Counted from the first letter of the stretch, positions 23,967 through 32,950 are shown. The stretch: 64,000 nt of DNA from Nocardia caishijiensis NBRC 108228 (GCF_001612825.1 NZ_BDBE01000031.1:95833-159832); one strand, 5' to 3'. Program-made: numbers and translations. The notes: generated by a model from the letters alone, not told the origin.

Positions 23967-25208
23967 TCAGCGCGGGGGGACGCTCATGTCGCGGTTCATC
24001 GTGGGGATCTCGATGCTGATGGGCAGGCGCAGTTCGGCGAGGTAGGTGAGGGCCGCCTTGCGGAGGAACTCGTCGAGCAACCAGTAGGCGTCGCCCACCG
24101 GCGGGACGGCACCGAGCACGCCCTCACGCACCGCGATGAACGGGCCCCAACTGAAGCGCAGCAACGGATCCCAGACGGGCTCACGCGGAATGGCGAGACC
24201 GTCGGCGATCTTGTCACCGAGCAGGAACCGGGTGAACGAGCCGAGCACCGGCTTGGTGAGAACGGCCAGGTCGATATTGGCGCCGAGACTGAGCAACCGG
24301 TCGGCGAGCTTGGCGCCCTCCGGCGTGGCCTGCAGGATCGGGTCGAGTACTTGCGCCGCTTGGGAATTCGCGGCCGGCCACGACTTCGGGATGTACTCGT
24401 CGCGCACGCCGAGCATGTGCGCGGCCACCTGCCAGGAATGCAGGAACGCTTCGGATTCGTGGTGCGGGATCGGCACCTTCCAGTTGGTGAGGTGCTTCAT
24501 CACCGTGGTCGGCAGGCTGTGCCAGGTGACCATGATGTCGTTCTGGCTGATCGGCACGTCTTCCTCAGCCGACTGCACCCAGTGCGGCGACTGGGGCAGC
24601 AGATGCCGAACCGCCGCGTGGACCAGACGGGTCTTCACACAGGTGATGATCATTTCGCCGTCGGCGGCATAGGCGTTGTTGCTGCCGATGTCGTAGCCGA
24701 GCTTGGCGGTCTTGGAGATACGGTCCTCGAGGTCGTGCCCACCCTTGGAGTAGTAGACCGAGCGCGCCTCCTTGGGGATGACGGTGCTCATCATCCCGCT
24801 GGCGAACCCGTACAGCACCCCGAGATACAGCCCGCGCTTCTTGTTGAACTCGATCGCGGTGTTCAGCTTGCCGTAGTCGGTCCACTGCGGCATCCGCCGC
24901 GCGTACTCCATGAAATCCCGGAGCTCCGTGGGCAACCCGTCGGGCAACGGCTGACCGTTGCGTGTCCAGGTGCGCAACAGTTCGTTGACCCGAGGCACCT
25001 GCCCGCTGTCGATCAACCGCGCCACCACCGGGTCGGCCTCGGGATCCCACACCGTCAAGGGGTCGACCCCCGACCCCGACCCGGCGACCGATTCCTCGGG
25101 CGACCACGACCACGGCTCCGCCCGCGCGCTCGTCGCCAATCCGAACGCTCCCAGCGCCCCGAGGACGCCACCGGCTTTCAGCGCATCGCGCCTGTTGAGT
25201 CCATCCAT
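23967..25208 (-). CDS. lcp: Latex-clearing protein, heme rubber oxygenase (Lcp; DUF2236)
   Basis: 413 residues from the ATG at 25208, with GAGGAGTGAGG upstream. It begins with a Tat signal peptide ('LNRRDALKAGGVLGALGAFG'). Residue spacing matches Lcp of Streptomyces sp. K30: Arg163, Lys166, Thr167 ('DRISKTAKLGYDIG') and His197 ('RLVHAAVRHLLPQSP') correspond, with an offset of one, to R164, K167, T168 and heme ligand H198 as I recall them. Lcp is secreted and cleaves the cis-1,4-polyisoprene backbone into oligomers with aldehyde and keto ends. Rubber utilisation is known in Nocardia and Gordonia. A TTAAGTTAA palindrome lies upstream near 25287. Confidence 0.88.
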   Translation of the reverse strand: MDGLNRRDALKAGGVLGALGAFGLATSARAEPWSWSPEESVAGSGSGVDPLTVWDPEADPVVARLIDSGQVPRVNELLRTWTRNGQPLPDGLPTELRDFMEYARRMPQWTDYGKLNTAIEFNKKRGLYLGVLYGFASGMMSTVIPKEARSVYYSKGGHDLEDRISKTAKLGYDIGSNNAYAADGEMIITCVKTRLVHAAVRHLLPQSPHWVQSAEEDVPISQNDIMVTWHSLPTTVMKHLTNWKVPIPHHESEAFLHSWQVAAHMLGVRDEYIPKSWPAANSQAAQVLDPILQATPEGAKLADRLLSLGANIDLAVLTKPVLGSFTRFLLGDKIADGLAIPREPVWDPLLRFSWGPFIAVREGVLGAVPPVGDAYWLLDEFLRKAALTYLAELRLPISIEIPTMNRDMSVPPR

Positions 25209-25590
25209 TGCCTCACTCCTCGTCGAGTACGAGCACACCGCGATCCGCAGGCAACGACAGCTTCGAGTCGTCGGCGCGTCGCGGAATGAGTATTAACTTA
25301 ACAGCGGAAGACGGAGTCGGACGCGCGTTTTCGGAAGCCGTGACGAGGCGCGCGATACGGCCGGAATCGGAGCATCAACACGGAAGATTATCCACCTAGA
25401 ACGTGTTTCAATCCGATATTTCATCACCATGCCCCCGATCGGCGGCGCTACGGAGGCCGCCCGTGACCCTGCGCCATCGGGTCCGTCGATGTTCAAAACA
25501 GCTAGTAACTTCTGAGCGGAGGCGGTACCCGGTCGTGGTCGGAACCGCAGACCCGTCTCTGCGACCATCAACCCCGACGGCGCGTCACGG
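25209..25590. other. 382-bp non-coding gap upstream of lcp
   Basis: No credible gene on either strand. Lower GC around 25285-25400 with a short palindrome GTTAAGTTAA near 25286-25296 is a probable promoter/operator region for lcp. Open frames here have poor codon use and no homologous look. Confidence 0.5.
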
Positions 25591-25827
25591 TCAGGTCTTC
25601 AGGTACCACTTCGAGTCGGGCCGGAGAACGCACTCGGGGATCAGCGCGAGACCCGGCTTCCCGTTCTCGTCGTACGGAATCCGGATTCCGGTCTCCAGCG
25701 ACTTCTCCTCGCACGCGGCTTCGGATTCGAACGGGCCGATATAGACGGGCTCGAATCCACCGATATTTCGGGGACCAGGCGAGCAGAGAACGGCGGTCGC
25801 GATGATCGCGGCGACAATTGAATACAT
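25591..25827 (-). CDS. Small secreted protein of unknown function
   Basis: 78 residues from the ATG at 25827, with GAGGAA upstream. Signal peptide-like start ('MYSIVAAIIATAVLC') followed by a compact soluble domain with 'GPFESEAACEEKSLETGIRI' and 'ALIPECVLRP', giving two cysteines that may form a disulphide. Not recognised as a named family, though similar small secreted proteins are common in Nocardia. Confidence 0.65.
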   Translation of the reverse strand: MYSIVAAIIATAVLCSPGPRNIGGFEPVYIGPFESEAACEEKSLETGIRIPYDENGKPGLALIPECVLRPDSKWYLKT

Positions 25828-25916
25828 GGGAATTTCCTCGGGCTGGAGCATCGATTCACAGAAATTGATGCGCGCAACAACGACATCGGTTCGGAATTCG
25901 AGATGTCGAGTTCGGC

Positions 25917-26582
25917 CTAGGCCGCCGCACGCAATGCCGACCGGGTGAGGTCGCGGAGCAGGGGCATCCCCCGGGAGCTGATTCGCCGCACGGTGCCGTC
26001 GGGAATGCCCAGCAGTGCCGCCACCTCGACGATCGTGCGTCGATCGAAACCGTCCTCGGTGACCGTGAAGATCGCCCGGAAGACCGGGTGGTAGCAGTCG
26101 GGAAGTCCAGCGACGAGGGCGGCACAGAACTCACGCAGTTCCAGCATCGACATCTCATCGAGGATCGGTCGCGCGGCCAGCCTGCCCGCGAGGTCGAGGT
26201 CGTCGACCCGGTGGCCCGCGTCCCGCTTCCGCGCACTCTCCCGGCGCAGCAGCTCCTTCACCTTCCATTGCAGCACATTGGTTTCCACGTATGCCCGCCA
26301 GTTGACGACCTGCCGGGCAGGCAGCGGTTTCAGGACCAGGTCCTCGGCCACCCGGGAGGCGATGTCGTCGCTGTGGTGCCGCAGATGACCGGCGAGCGCC
26401 CGCCATGCGACACGCTCCGCGTGCTGAGTGATCCGAGGGAGTGTGGTGCCGTACATCCACTCGAACACCTCCGCTTGGCGGCGGACGGGCACGTCGGACA
26501 GCGTGCGCCCGTGCCACTGCCCGAACCAGTCGTCGTCCGATCGTTCATTGTCCGGACGGATTTCACGGATGGCTGCGTTCAC
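25917..26582 (-). CDS. Divergent sigma-factor-like DNA-binding protein
   Basis: 221 residues; the GTG at 26582 with GCGGGGA upstream is preferred to the TTG at 26597. The middle ('WRALAGHLRHHSDDIASRVA' and 'WRAYVETNVLQWKVKELLRR') resembles sigma region 2. The end ('TIVEVAALLGIPDGTVRRIS') resembles the region 4 helix-turn-helix. The region between is longer than in ECF factors and the usual region 2 signature is weak. It may be a sigma factor or a sigma-derived regulator. No anti-sigma gene is adjacent. Confidence 0.65.
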   Translation of the reverse strand: MNAAIREIRPDNERSDDDWFGQWHGRTLSDVPVRRQAEVFEWMYGTTLPRITQHAERVAWRALAGHLRHHSDDIASRVAEDLVLKPLPARQVVNWRAYVETNVLQWKVKELLRRESARKRDAGHRVDDLDLAGRLAARPILDEMSMLELREFCAALVAGLPDCYHPVFRAIFTVTEDGFDRRTIVEVAALLGIPDGTVRRISSRGMPLLRDLTRSALRAAA

Positions 26583-26674
26583 GATAATTCCCCGCAATTC
26601 GGTAGTTCGATATCGATTACGGTATCCACCTCAGCCGGGCGCGCACTATTGCTGAATACACCGACGACAATCTG

Positions 26675-26712
26675 CGTGTGTGCACGCATTTCCATTTCTC
26701 CGTGCACACACG
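26675..26712. promoter_or_regulatory. Perfect 12-bp inverted repeat CGTGTGTGCACG / CGTGCACACACG
   Basis: Arms at 26675-26686 and 26701-26712 with a 14-base spacer lie in the 354-bp gap between the sigma-like gene and the divergent kinase gene. Each arm contains a GTGCAC core, so it may be two operator half sites or a hairpin in the 5' leader of the sigma-like gene. The rest of the gap shows nothing else. Confidence 0.5.
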
Positions 26713-26936
26713 GAGAGCGATGTCCGTATACGCCCCGATTCGTCCGGCCCCACCGGCGAATATTCTGAAGGGGAAACAACCACAACAACACCGGCGCGGC
26801 GGCAATGCCACACCCGGGACCGACCGGTCGGATCGGAGACACAGGGTGAGCGTCGACCGATCTTCTTTCTCCTCAACGCATTTCACTGCCGCGCCGTCGC
26901 GTTATGCTGAACCAGCAGGAGATCGGGGGGCGGGTG

Positions 26937-28757
26937 ATGGGGCGAGTCGCGATCGTGTCGGCTCTCACCGCCGTGATCACCGCTGTCGGTGTGGCATCGA
27001 CGGATTGGTCGCCGACCGCGGTGCGCGATCCGGCGCGGGCGCTGTCGCTCGGGCCCATGGAGGCCTTCGTGGCTGACCGTGGCGGCTACCTTCCCGCGTT
27101 CACCGTGACCGAACTCGTGGTCTCCGTGCTGACCTCGGTCGCGACGGTCGCCGCGGGCCTGGCCATCTGGCATCTACGACCCCGCTACGCGACCGGCAAG
27201 TTCATGATCGCCGCAGGTCTGCTCTCGCTGGCGTGCCTGGTTCGCAGGTCGGACACGCCCGCGCTGTTCACGGCGGGCGTCATCCTCACCAACACCGCTC
27301 TGCCCATCGTCATCCACCTCGTGCTCGGCTACCCGTCCGGGCATCTGCGCAAACGCTGGGAGAAGGTGTTCGTCGGGCTGTGCTGGGCGCTGGCGACGGT
27401 GGGCGTGGCGATCGAATGGTTGTTCTTCGATCCCCGCCTCGCCGACGCGCGACACGAGTCCACGTCACGGAATCTGCTGTTGATCGACCATCGGCCCGAG
27501 CTGGCGAGCGCGTTGCAACTCGGGGTCGGATACACGATGGCCGCCTTCGCCATCGTGCTCACCGGCGCTCTGATCACGCGCTGGATCCGGGGCACGCGCA
27601 GCTATCGTTCCGAATTCGCACCGGTGCTCGTCATCAGTCTGATCGGCTTCGTCGTGCTCGCGGTGGTGTTGATCGCGACCACGAAACGCTCCTGGCTACA
27701 GGGCGAATGGGTGCTGTCGTTCCGCAATCCCTGTGTCGTGCTGCTGCCGCTCACCGCGGTCGTGATCGTGAGCCGGTACCGGTTCACGCACGCGGCGATC
27801 CACACCGCGCTGACCGAACTCGGATCCGCCCCGCTCACCGATGGATTCGTCGAGTCGCTGCGGCGAATCGTGCACGACCCGGACCTGGAGATCCTGACCT
27901 ACGACGAGCGTGCCGGAACCTATGTCGACGGTCAGGGTGCGCCTCGGGTGGTTGATCCCACGCCACCGGGTCGGGCGGTGACCCTCGTCGACCGGTCCGG
28001 CGCTCGGGTGGGTGCCGTGTTGCACGACCGTGCGCTGTTCGTGCAGCGGGAGTTGCGTGGTGCGTTGCGCTTGACCGTCGGCCTGGCACTCGAGCACAAG
28101 CGGTTGCAACGCGAGCTGCACGAGCAGTTGCTCGAGGTGCGTGAGTCCCGCGCCCGCATCGTGCACGCGGGCGATGTCCACCGTCAGCGCATCGGTCGCG
28201 ACCTGCACGACGGTGCCCAGCAACTCCTCGTCACCGCGATCCTGCATCTCGGTCGTGCGCAGCAATCGCACACCGTCGCCGAGCTGCGCGGGCATCTCGA
28301 CGCCGGAACCGAATCCGCCCGAACAGCTCTGGCCGGTCTGCGTGAGCTCGCCAGAGGTGTGTATCCGGCGACGCTCACCGACTACGGGCTGGTCGCCGCG
28401 CTGAATTCACTCGCCGAGCGCAATCCGCTACCCATCGAACTCACCAGCTCGCTGACCGAACGTCCCGGCCCGACAACCGAATTGGCCGCGTACTACATCG
28501 CGGCGGAGGCCATCACCAACGCAGGCAAACATGCCGATGCCGAATACGTCCAGATCACCATCGACCGGGACGCGGCGGACCTGGTGCTGGTCGTGCGCGA
28601 CGACGGCCGAGGGGGCGCCGCCCTGACCAGGGGTGGCGGACTCGACGGCCTGGTCGATCGGGCGGGGGCGATCGGCGGCTGCCTCACCGTCCTGAGTCCG
28701 GCGGGTGCCGGGACGACGGTCACCGCGACCCTGCCCTTCACCGAGGTGTCTCCATGA
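26937..28757 (+). CDS. Membrane sensor histidine kinase (HisKA_3)
   Basis: 606 residues from the ATG at 26937, which has GGGGGG upstream; an ATG 11 codons earlier is possible. About seven membrane helices occupy residues 1-290 (including 'LPIVIHLVLGYPSG'). A linker follows, then the phosphoacceptor motif 'RIGRDLHDGAQQLLVTAILH' and an HATPase domain ('YYIAAEAITNAGKHA', 'DDGRGG'). The ligand is unknown. It forms an intact pair with the response regulator that overlaps its stop by ATGA. Confidence 0.9.
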   Translation: MGRVAIVSALTAVITAVGVASTDWSPTAVRDPARALSLGPMEAFVADRGGYLPAFTVTELVVSVLTSVATVAAGLAIWHLRPRYATGKFMIAAGLLSLACLVRRSDTPALFTAGVILTNTALPIVIHLVLGYPSGHLRKRWEKVFVGLCWALATVGVAIEWLFFDPRLADARHESTSRNLLLIDHRPELASALQLGVGYTMAAFAIVLTGALITRWIRGTRSYRSEFAPVLVISLIGFVVLAVVLIATTKRSWLQGEWVLSFRNPCVVLLPLTAVVIVSRYRFTHAAIHTALTELGSAPLTDGFVESLRRIVHDPDLEILTYDERAGTYVDGQGAPRVVDPTPPGRAVTLVDRSGARVGAVLHDRALFVQRELRGALRLTVGLALEHKRLQRELHEQLLEVRESRARIVHAGDVHRQRIGRDLHDGAQQLLVTAILHLGRAQQSHTVAELRGHLDAGTESARTALAGLRELARGVYPATLTDYGLVAALNSLAERNPLPIELTSSLTERPGPTTELAAYYIAAEAITNAGKHADAEYVQITIDRDAADLVLVVRDDGRGGAALTRGGGLDGLVDRAGAIGGCLTVLSPAGAGTTVTATLPFTEVSP

Positions 28758-29416
28758 CATTGCGTGTCGTTCTCGCCGATGACGAGGTGCTGTTCCGAAC
28801 CGGGCTGCGCCACCTGCTCGAGCACGAGGGGATGTCGGTCGTCGGCGAGGCGGGCGACGCCGACGCGCTGCTCGCGCTGATCGAGGAGCACGGCCCCGAC
28901 CTGGCGATCGTCGATATCAGGATGCCGCCGCTGCACCGGACCGAAGGGTTGGCAGCCACGGCCGCGATCAGGGCCCGCTATCCCGGAACCGCGGTGATGC
29001 TGTTGTCGGCGCATGTGGAGACCGAGGAAGCGGTGCAACTGCTGGCGGGCGGCGCGCGGGGCATCGGCTATATGCTCAAGGACCGGTGCGGCGACGTCGC
29101 CGCCTTCATCGGCGCCCTGCATCAGATCGCCGCGGGCGGGACCGCCATCGAACCGACGCTGGTCACTCTCCTGCTGCAACGTCCGCATCGCGGACATCGA
29201 GCCATCGATGAACTGACCCACCGCGAACGCGAAGTGCTGGCCGCGATGGCCGAGGGCAAATCGAACCCGGCGATCGCCCGCGCCCTCGGTTGCACGAAAC
29301 GCACTGTGGAAAGCCACATCATGCGCATCTTCGACAAACTCGGCCTGGAAATCCACACCGAAGACGACCGCCGCGTACGCGCGGTCCTCGTCTACCTCAA
29401 AGAACAGACGAGATGA
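28754..29416 (+). CDS. NarL/LuxR-type response regulator
   Basis: 220 residues. Receiver: acidic pair 'ADDE' (9-12), phospho-acceptor Asp in 'LAIVDIRMPP' (about 56), and Lys in 'YMLKDRCGD'. Output: LuxR helix-turn-helix 'LTHREREVLAAMAEGKSNPA' through 'TKRTVESHIMRIF'. Complete and full length. ATGA overlap with the kinase gene shows they form one two-component system; targets are not evident. Confidence 0.92.
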   Translation: MTLRVVLADDEVLFRTGLRHLLEHEGMSVVGEAGDADALLALIEEHGPDLAIVDIRMPPLHRTEGLAATAAIRARYPGTAVMLLSAHVETEEAVQLLAGGARGIGYMLKDRCGDVAAFIGALHQIAAGGTAIEPTLVTLLLQRPHRGHRAIDELTHREREVLAAMAEGKSNPAIARALGCTKRTVESHIMRIFDKLGLEIHTEDDRRVRAVLVYLKEQTR

Positions 29417-29481
29417 ACCGGCTCCGCGCCGGAAGGCGTCATCGGCACGATCGACGCCGCGACCGCCCCGGCTGCTCGGAG

Positions 29482-30759
29482 CTATTCGAGTGTCGATGTG
29501 CTCGGAGTGATGCGGAATCGGTGGGTGCCGTCGGTGCAGGTGATGCTGTCGGTAGTGGTGACTGTGCACCAGTTGCTGTAAACGAAGATCGTGTCGCCCA
29601 CGGCGAGGGGTTTCGTTCCAGCTGTGTCGTCGAGGTTGGTGAAGCCGGGGGATCCTTGCGCGGCGAAGTGCGAGCCCGAGGCGGTGAGCTCGATGGCGGT
29701 CGCTTTGCGTGGGGCACCGGAGGAACCACTGGGGAGGTCCGGGGCATCGGCGGGCATCCCGTCGGCAGTGGCACCGTTGCAGCCCGCGGTGACATCGAGC
29801 GTGGTGCCGGACGGAGCCGCCCTCATCGCGCAGTAGAAGTTCGCCGCCGGGGTGCGGAAGAAGAAGGTGCGGGGCGCGTAGCTCTGTCCGGAGTACTCGT
29901 AGTCCTCGGCGTTGACGACATTGCTCAGGATCGGCTCGGTCGAGCCTTTCAGCATGATCTCGTCGGTACCACTCGCTCGCTCACAGGCGGACCGGTAGCC
30001 GTTGATTGTGGATTTGCCGAGAGTCGGTGTGGCGCAATACCAGTCGTCCACGGTGGCGTGCTGGGCATTGCCGTCGGTGACGGTCGCGGGGTCACGGTAT
30101 CTGGTCATCACCGACATCGCGGTTGCGCAGTCGACCTGTCCGCGGTTCACGAGGACGTTGTCCTCGCCGAGTTGTCCGCACAACGTCCCCTGGCCCGGGG
30201 TGGTTTCGCTCGGCGACGACGGTCGGCTGGTGGATGTGGGCGGAGCCGGTAGGGACGCGGTCGCCGTGGTGGGGTCGAAGGCGAAGGATCCGCGATCGGT
30301 GGTGCACACGAGCGTCACGCCGAGGGTGCAGCTGAACTTCCCGATGCTCAGCCGCGAGTCGGCGGGCAGTAGTGGCAGGTCGAAGAAGTCCTGTCCCCCT
30401 GATGTACTGGCGACGATCCGAGCACCCTGTTCGTCGATGAGAATGGAGTCAGGCGCCACCGGCTTGCCCGATTCCGGGTCCTCGACGAGTGGTTCGGAGT
30501 CCCGGAAGCTCAGGTAGCAGTGAATGTTCGGGTGGGTACCTTCGGTGACCAGCATGCACCTCGCGCCGAAATCGGTGGCGAACGCATAGCCACCGTTCGA
30601 CAAACGGTAGTCCGCGGGATTCACCTCGCGCAGTGTCGGCGGTTCCGCTTCGGCGGGCGTCTTCCGATCGTCCGCGCCGATTCGACAGCCGGTGAGGATC
30701 GCGGTCGAGACGATGGTCAGCGCGCACACCGACAGCGCGATGGTCCGATGGTGGCTCAT
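29482..30759 (-). CDS. Large lipoprotein of unknown function
   Basis: 425 residues from the ATG at 30759; the longer frame is rejected. Lipoprotein signal with lipobox 'ILTGC' (Cys near 24). The mature protein has two halves separated by a Pro/Thr/Ser linker ('PAPPTSTSRPSSPSETTPGQ'). The halves contain paired cysteines ('GARCMLV', 'IHCYLSF', 'FYCAMR', 'WCTVTTTDSITC') typical of disulphide-rich exported domains. The family is not recognised. Single gene, convergent with the response regulator. Confidence 0.75.
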   Translation of the reverse strand: MSHHRTIALSVCALTIVSTAILTGCRIGADDRKTPAEAEPPTLREVNPADYRLSNGGYAFATDFGARCMLVTEGTHPNIHCYLSFRDSEPLVEDPESGKPVAPDSILIDEQGARIVASTSGGQDFFDLPLLPADSRLSIGKFSCTLGVTLVCTTDRGSFAFDPTTATASLPAPPTSTSRPSSPSETTPGQGTLCGQLGEDNVLVNRGQVDCATAMSVMTRYRDPATVTDGNAQHATVDDWYCATPTLGKSTINGYRSACERASGTDEIMLKGSTEPILSNVVNAEDYEYSGQSYAPRTFFFRTPAANFYCAMRAAPSGTTLDVTAGCNGATADGMPADAPDLPSGSSGAPRKATAIELTASGSHFAAQGSPGFTNLDDTAGTKPLAVGDTIFVYSNWCTVTTTDSITCTDGTHRFRITPSTSTLE

Positions 30760-30800
30760 AGCCGTACAGATGCCGTCGAGTGCGGTCCCGGTTCGCTCGC

Positions 30801-30840
30801 GGAAGGCAACGGCCCGAGGGGATTCGGGTCGTTGCCTTCC
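30801..30840. terminator. Long terminator hairpin
   Basis: GGAAGGCAACG (30801-30811) pairs with CGTTGCCTTCC (30830-30840), and the stem continues inward as CCCGA/TCGGG, about 17 bp in all. It lies 17 bp downstream of the DUF4870 gene, which it probably terminates, upstream of the lipoprotein gene. Confidence 0.75.
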
Positions 30841-30856
30841 GGGGTCGGGTGTGTGG

Positions 30857-31255
30857 TTACTTGATCGAAGCGGCCAACTGGTCGGCATAGGGGGCGATGA
30901 GCTTTCCGACGATGGGGAGTTCGGCGCGGGCACCGGCCTTGTTGTTCGCCTGGACCATCGCCATGATCCAGACGACGATCGTGAAGAGTCCGAGCGCGAG
31001 CCCGGCGAGACTGACGATGATCCCCAGGGCTCCCAGGAGCGAGCCGAGGATGCTCAGTACGATGTTGAGCACCGAGACCGCTCCGAAGAAGATCACCGAT
31101 TGCGCGGCATGGAATTTCACGTCGGGGTCGTGCTTTCCCACGAAGAGGAAGACGATGCCGGTCACCCAGCCCAGCGCGTAGGACAGGATCGCACCGGTCT
31201 TCTTGTCGACGCCGGTGGACTGGGGGCGGTTCGGGGGCAAGTGAGAAGATGTCAT
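30857..31255 (-). CDS. DUF4870 family membrane protein
   Basis: 132 residues. Three to four membrane helices from 'ILSYALGWVTGIVFLFVG' onward, with the characteristic 'KFHAAQSVIFFGAVSVLNIV' and a third pair 'SLLGALGIIVSLAGLALG'. The family resembles Tic20-like import components by fold only; no function is established. Single gene with the hairpin at 30801 as terminator. Confidence 0.8.
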   Translation of the reverse strand: MTSSHLPPNRPQSTGVDKKTGAILSYALGWVTGIVFLFVGKHDPDVKFHAAQSVIFFGAVSVLNIVLSILGSLLGALGIIVSLAGLALGLFTIVVWIMAMVQANNKAGARAELPIVGKLIAPYADQLAASIK

Positions 31256-31325
31256 GCGTTCAGTAGACGTGGACCGTGCCGCCTACCGATCCCAACTTTC
31301 CGAAATAATCCCAGGTCGCGGCGGT

Positions 31326-31747
31326 TCAGGAGCGGGCGGGCAGACCGTTCGGGTAGGCCCAGGCGAGGCGGGTGGGGACCAGGGCCGCCGCCAGCAGACC
31401 GAAGTCACGCAGGGCGATGTCGCCGTAGCCGCCGACCATCAGCAGGTCGACGATGATCGCGGCGAGCCAGATCGCGACCAACGGGGCACCGAATCGGGGC
31501 AGCACCAGAACCGCTATGCCCGCGACGATTTCGATCACGCCGACGATCTGCATGGCGGTGTTCGCGTCGCCGGGGGCGAGGGTGTCGAAGGCTTCGGCGA
31601 GGTAGCGGGTCCAGTCGGCGGTGAGCAGGGTGGTGAACTTGTCGGACCGAACAGGATCGGCAGGATTCCGAAACCGAGCCGCAGGGCCCAGAAAGCCTGG
31701 TAGCCGGGATCTTTGACGGAAACAGCGTGAGCGGTCGGGGCGGTCAT
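31326..31747 (-). pseudogene. DoxX-family membrane protein gene with one frameshift
   Basis: Translation from the ATG at 31747 (GAGGAG upstream) gives 'YQAFWALRLGFGILPILFG', then leaves frame at about 31642-31650. Reading one base shifted restores a DoxX-like continuation: a DKFTTLL / ADWTRYLAEAF segment joining directly to 'MQIVGVIEIVAGIAVLVLP', and ending at 31326. One base is missing relative to an intact gene, by loss or by sequencing error. It lies 92 bp downstream of the anti-sigma gene in the same operon and probably encoded a small redox-associated membrane protein. Confidence 0.82.
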
Positions 31748-31839
31748 GGTGTTCTCCTCGCAGTGGGCGCGGTCGCGCGACGGCCGCGCGGAATGTGGTT
31801 CGCAGTGTTTGTGGCGGCGGGCGCGTCGTGTCTTACCGC

Positions 31840-32067
31840 TCAGGACCCGTTCAGATCCTGGGCGAGCAGTTCGCGCAGGGTGCGCTCCTCCTCGGCGCAC
31901 GCGCCGCAACCGGCCAGATGGATGCGCATGGCGGGGTCGTCGTAGCCGGGGTCGGCCAGACGACGCTCGACGTAGATGTCGATGCGGTCGAAGCACTCGT
32001 CACACGACAGGTACGGGCTGGTGTCGGCCAGCAGGGCGTCGAGCATCGTGGGGGTCGGATCGGTCAT
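31840..32067 (-). CDS. Zinc-finger (zf-HC2) anti-sigma factor, short form
   Basis: 75 residues from the ATG at 32067, overlapping the sigma gene stop. It carries the ZAS-type zinc motif: 'CDECFDRIDIYVERR' then 'HLAGCGACAEEERTL' (His, CxxC). There is no membrane helix, so it is a soluble redox-sensitive anti-sigma of RsrA type. Under disulphide stress zinc loss would release the sigma factor. Partner: the ECF factor immediately upstream. Confidence 0.87.
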   Translation of the reverse strand: MTDPTPTMLDALLADTSPYLSCDECFDRIDIYVERRLADPGYDDPAMRIHLAGCGACAEEERTLRELLAQDLNGS

Positions 32068-32720
32068 GGGGCGCTCCGATCGGGACGGTTGTCGAGATGC
32101 CCGCTCGCGACCAGGGCGGCGCGCAGCTTGCGGCGGGCGTCGTGGAGTGTCTTGTAGAGGGCGTTGCGGGTGCTGCCGAGCCGTTCGGCCAGCACGTCGA
32201 TGGGCACCTGTTCCACCACCAGCGACAGCAGGATGCGGCGTTGATGCGGGGTGAGTTCGCGGGAGATGGCCGCTTCGAGCGCGCGGGCGAGGTCGGCGGC
32301 ACCCGCGAGGGCGTCCGGGGTCTGCGCGGGGTCGATGTGCCAGGTGAGGGCATCCGGCAGCAGGATCTCGCGGTGCCGCCACGCCTGCCTGCGCACGGCG
32401 ACGCCCGCGATGTTCACCCCGAATTTGTACGCCCAGGTGGTGAACCGGCTGCGCCCTTCGAACGTCGAAAGTCGGTGCAGCACAGCGACCACGGCGTCGT
32501 CGGCGCATTGCTGGGCCAGGTCTTCGAGTTCGGCGGTGCCCGCGCCGGGCAGCAGGTCACGCAGCCGCCAGATCTGATGGCGGGTGGCGCGCAGCAGCAC
32601 CTCGCGCAGGCGCCGCACCGCCTGCCGACCGGCGGGGCCGTCGTCGACCAGGTCGGTGAGCCACTCCTGATCGGCGGCCGGTCGCGCGACCCCCGAGGTG
32701 GTTGGTGGGAGCGTGCTCAT
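32064..32720 (-). CDS. ECF RNA polymerase sigma factor
   Basis: 218 residues. Region 2: 'LEDLAQQCADDAVVAVLHRL' and 'RSRFTTWAYKFGVNIAG'. Region 4: 'LTPHQRRILLSLVVEQVPID' and 'LAERLGSTRNALYKTLHDAR'. ATGA overlap with the anti-sigma gene. The unit sigma - zf-HC2 - DoxX is a recurrent arrangement in actinomycetes, usually autoregulated. The start also overlaps a small gene upstream. Confidence 0.9.
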   Translation of the reverse strand: MSTLPPTTSGVARPAADQEWLTDLVDDGPAGRQAVRRLREVLLRATRHQIWRLRDLLPGAGTAELEDLAQQCADDAVVAVLHRLSTFEGRSRFTTWAYKFGVNIAGVAVRRQAWRHREILLPDALTWHIDPAQTPDALAGAADLARALEAAISRELTPHQRRILLSLVVEQVPIDVLAERLGSTRNALYKTLHDARRKLRAALVASGHLDNRPDRSAP

Positions 32721-32950
32721 CGCGGTTGCTCCGGCAGCGGAGCCAGGATCCGCACCGCCAGCTCCGGCGCGCAGCCCTGATCGACGAGCTGCGACAACGC
32801 ATGCACATCGACCTCGGGATCGGACGTCACCGTCTCAGCCAACCACGGCGGAAATCCCGATGCCACCAACCACCGGCTGCGCCATTTCCGAACCTCCCCG
32901 GGCACGGAGTCGAGCGCGGACACCGCGGCCCACGTCAGTTGAACAGTCAT
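32717..32950 (-). CDS. Small unknown protein at the head of the sigma operon
   Basis: 77 residues. Its stop overlaps the sigma gene start (ATGA), and its start overlaps the enoyl-CoA hydratase stop by the same 4-base pattern. Composition is soluble and helical, with Trp-rich start ('LTWAAVSALDSVPGEVRKWR') and an acidic middle. No family recognised. Coupled translation supports that it is a real gene. Confidence 0.6.
   Translation of the reverse strand: MTVQLTWAAVSALDSVPGEVRKWRSRWLVASGFPPWLAETVTSDPEVDVHALSQLVDQGCAPELAVRILAPLPEQPR

Noticed and set aside
25293..25571. 92-residue minus-strand frame upstream of lcp
   Set aside because: Low-quality codon use, no ribosome binding site, and it lies over the probable lcp promoter region.
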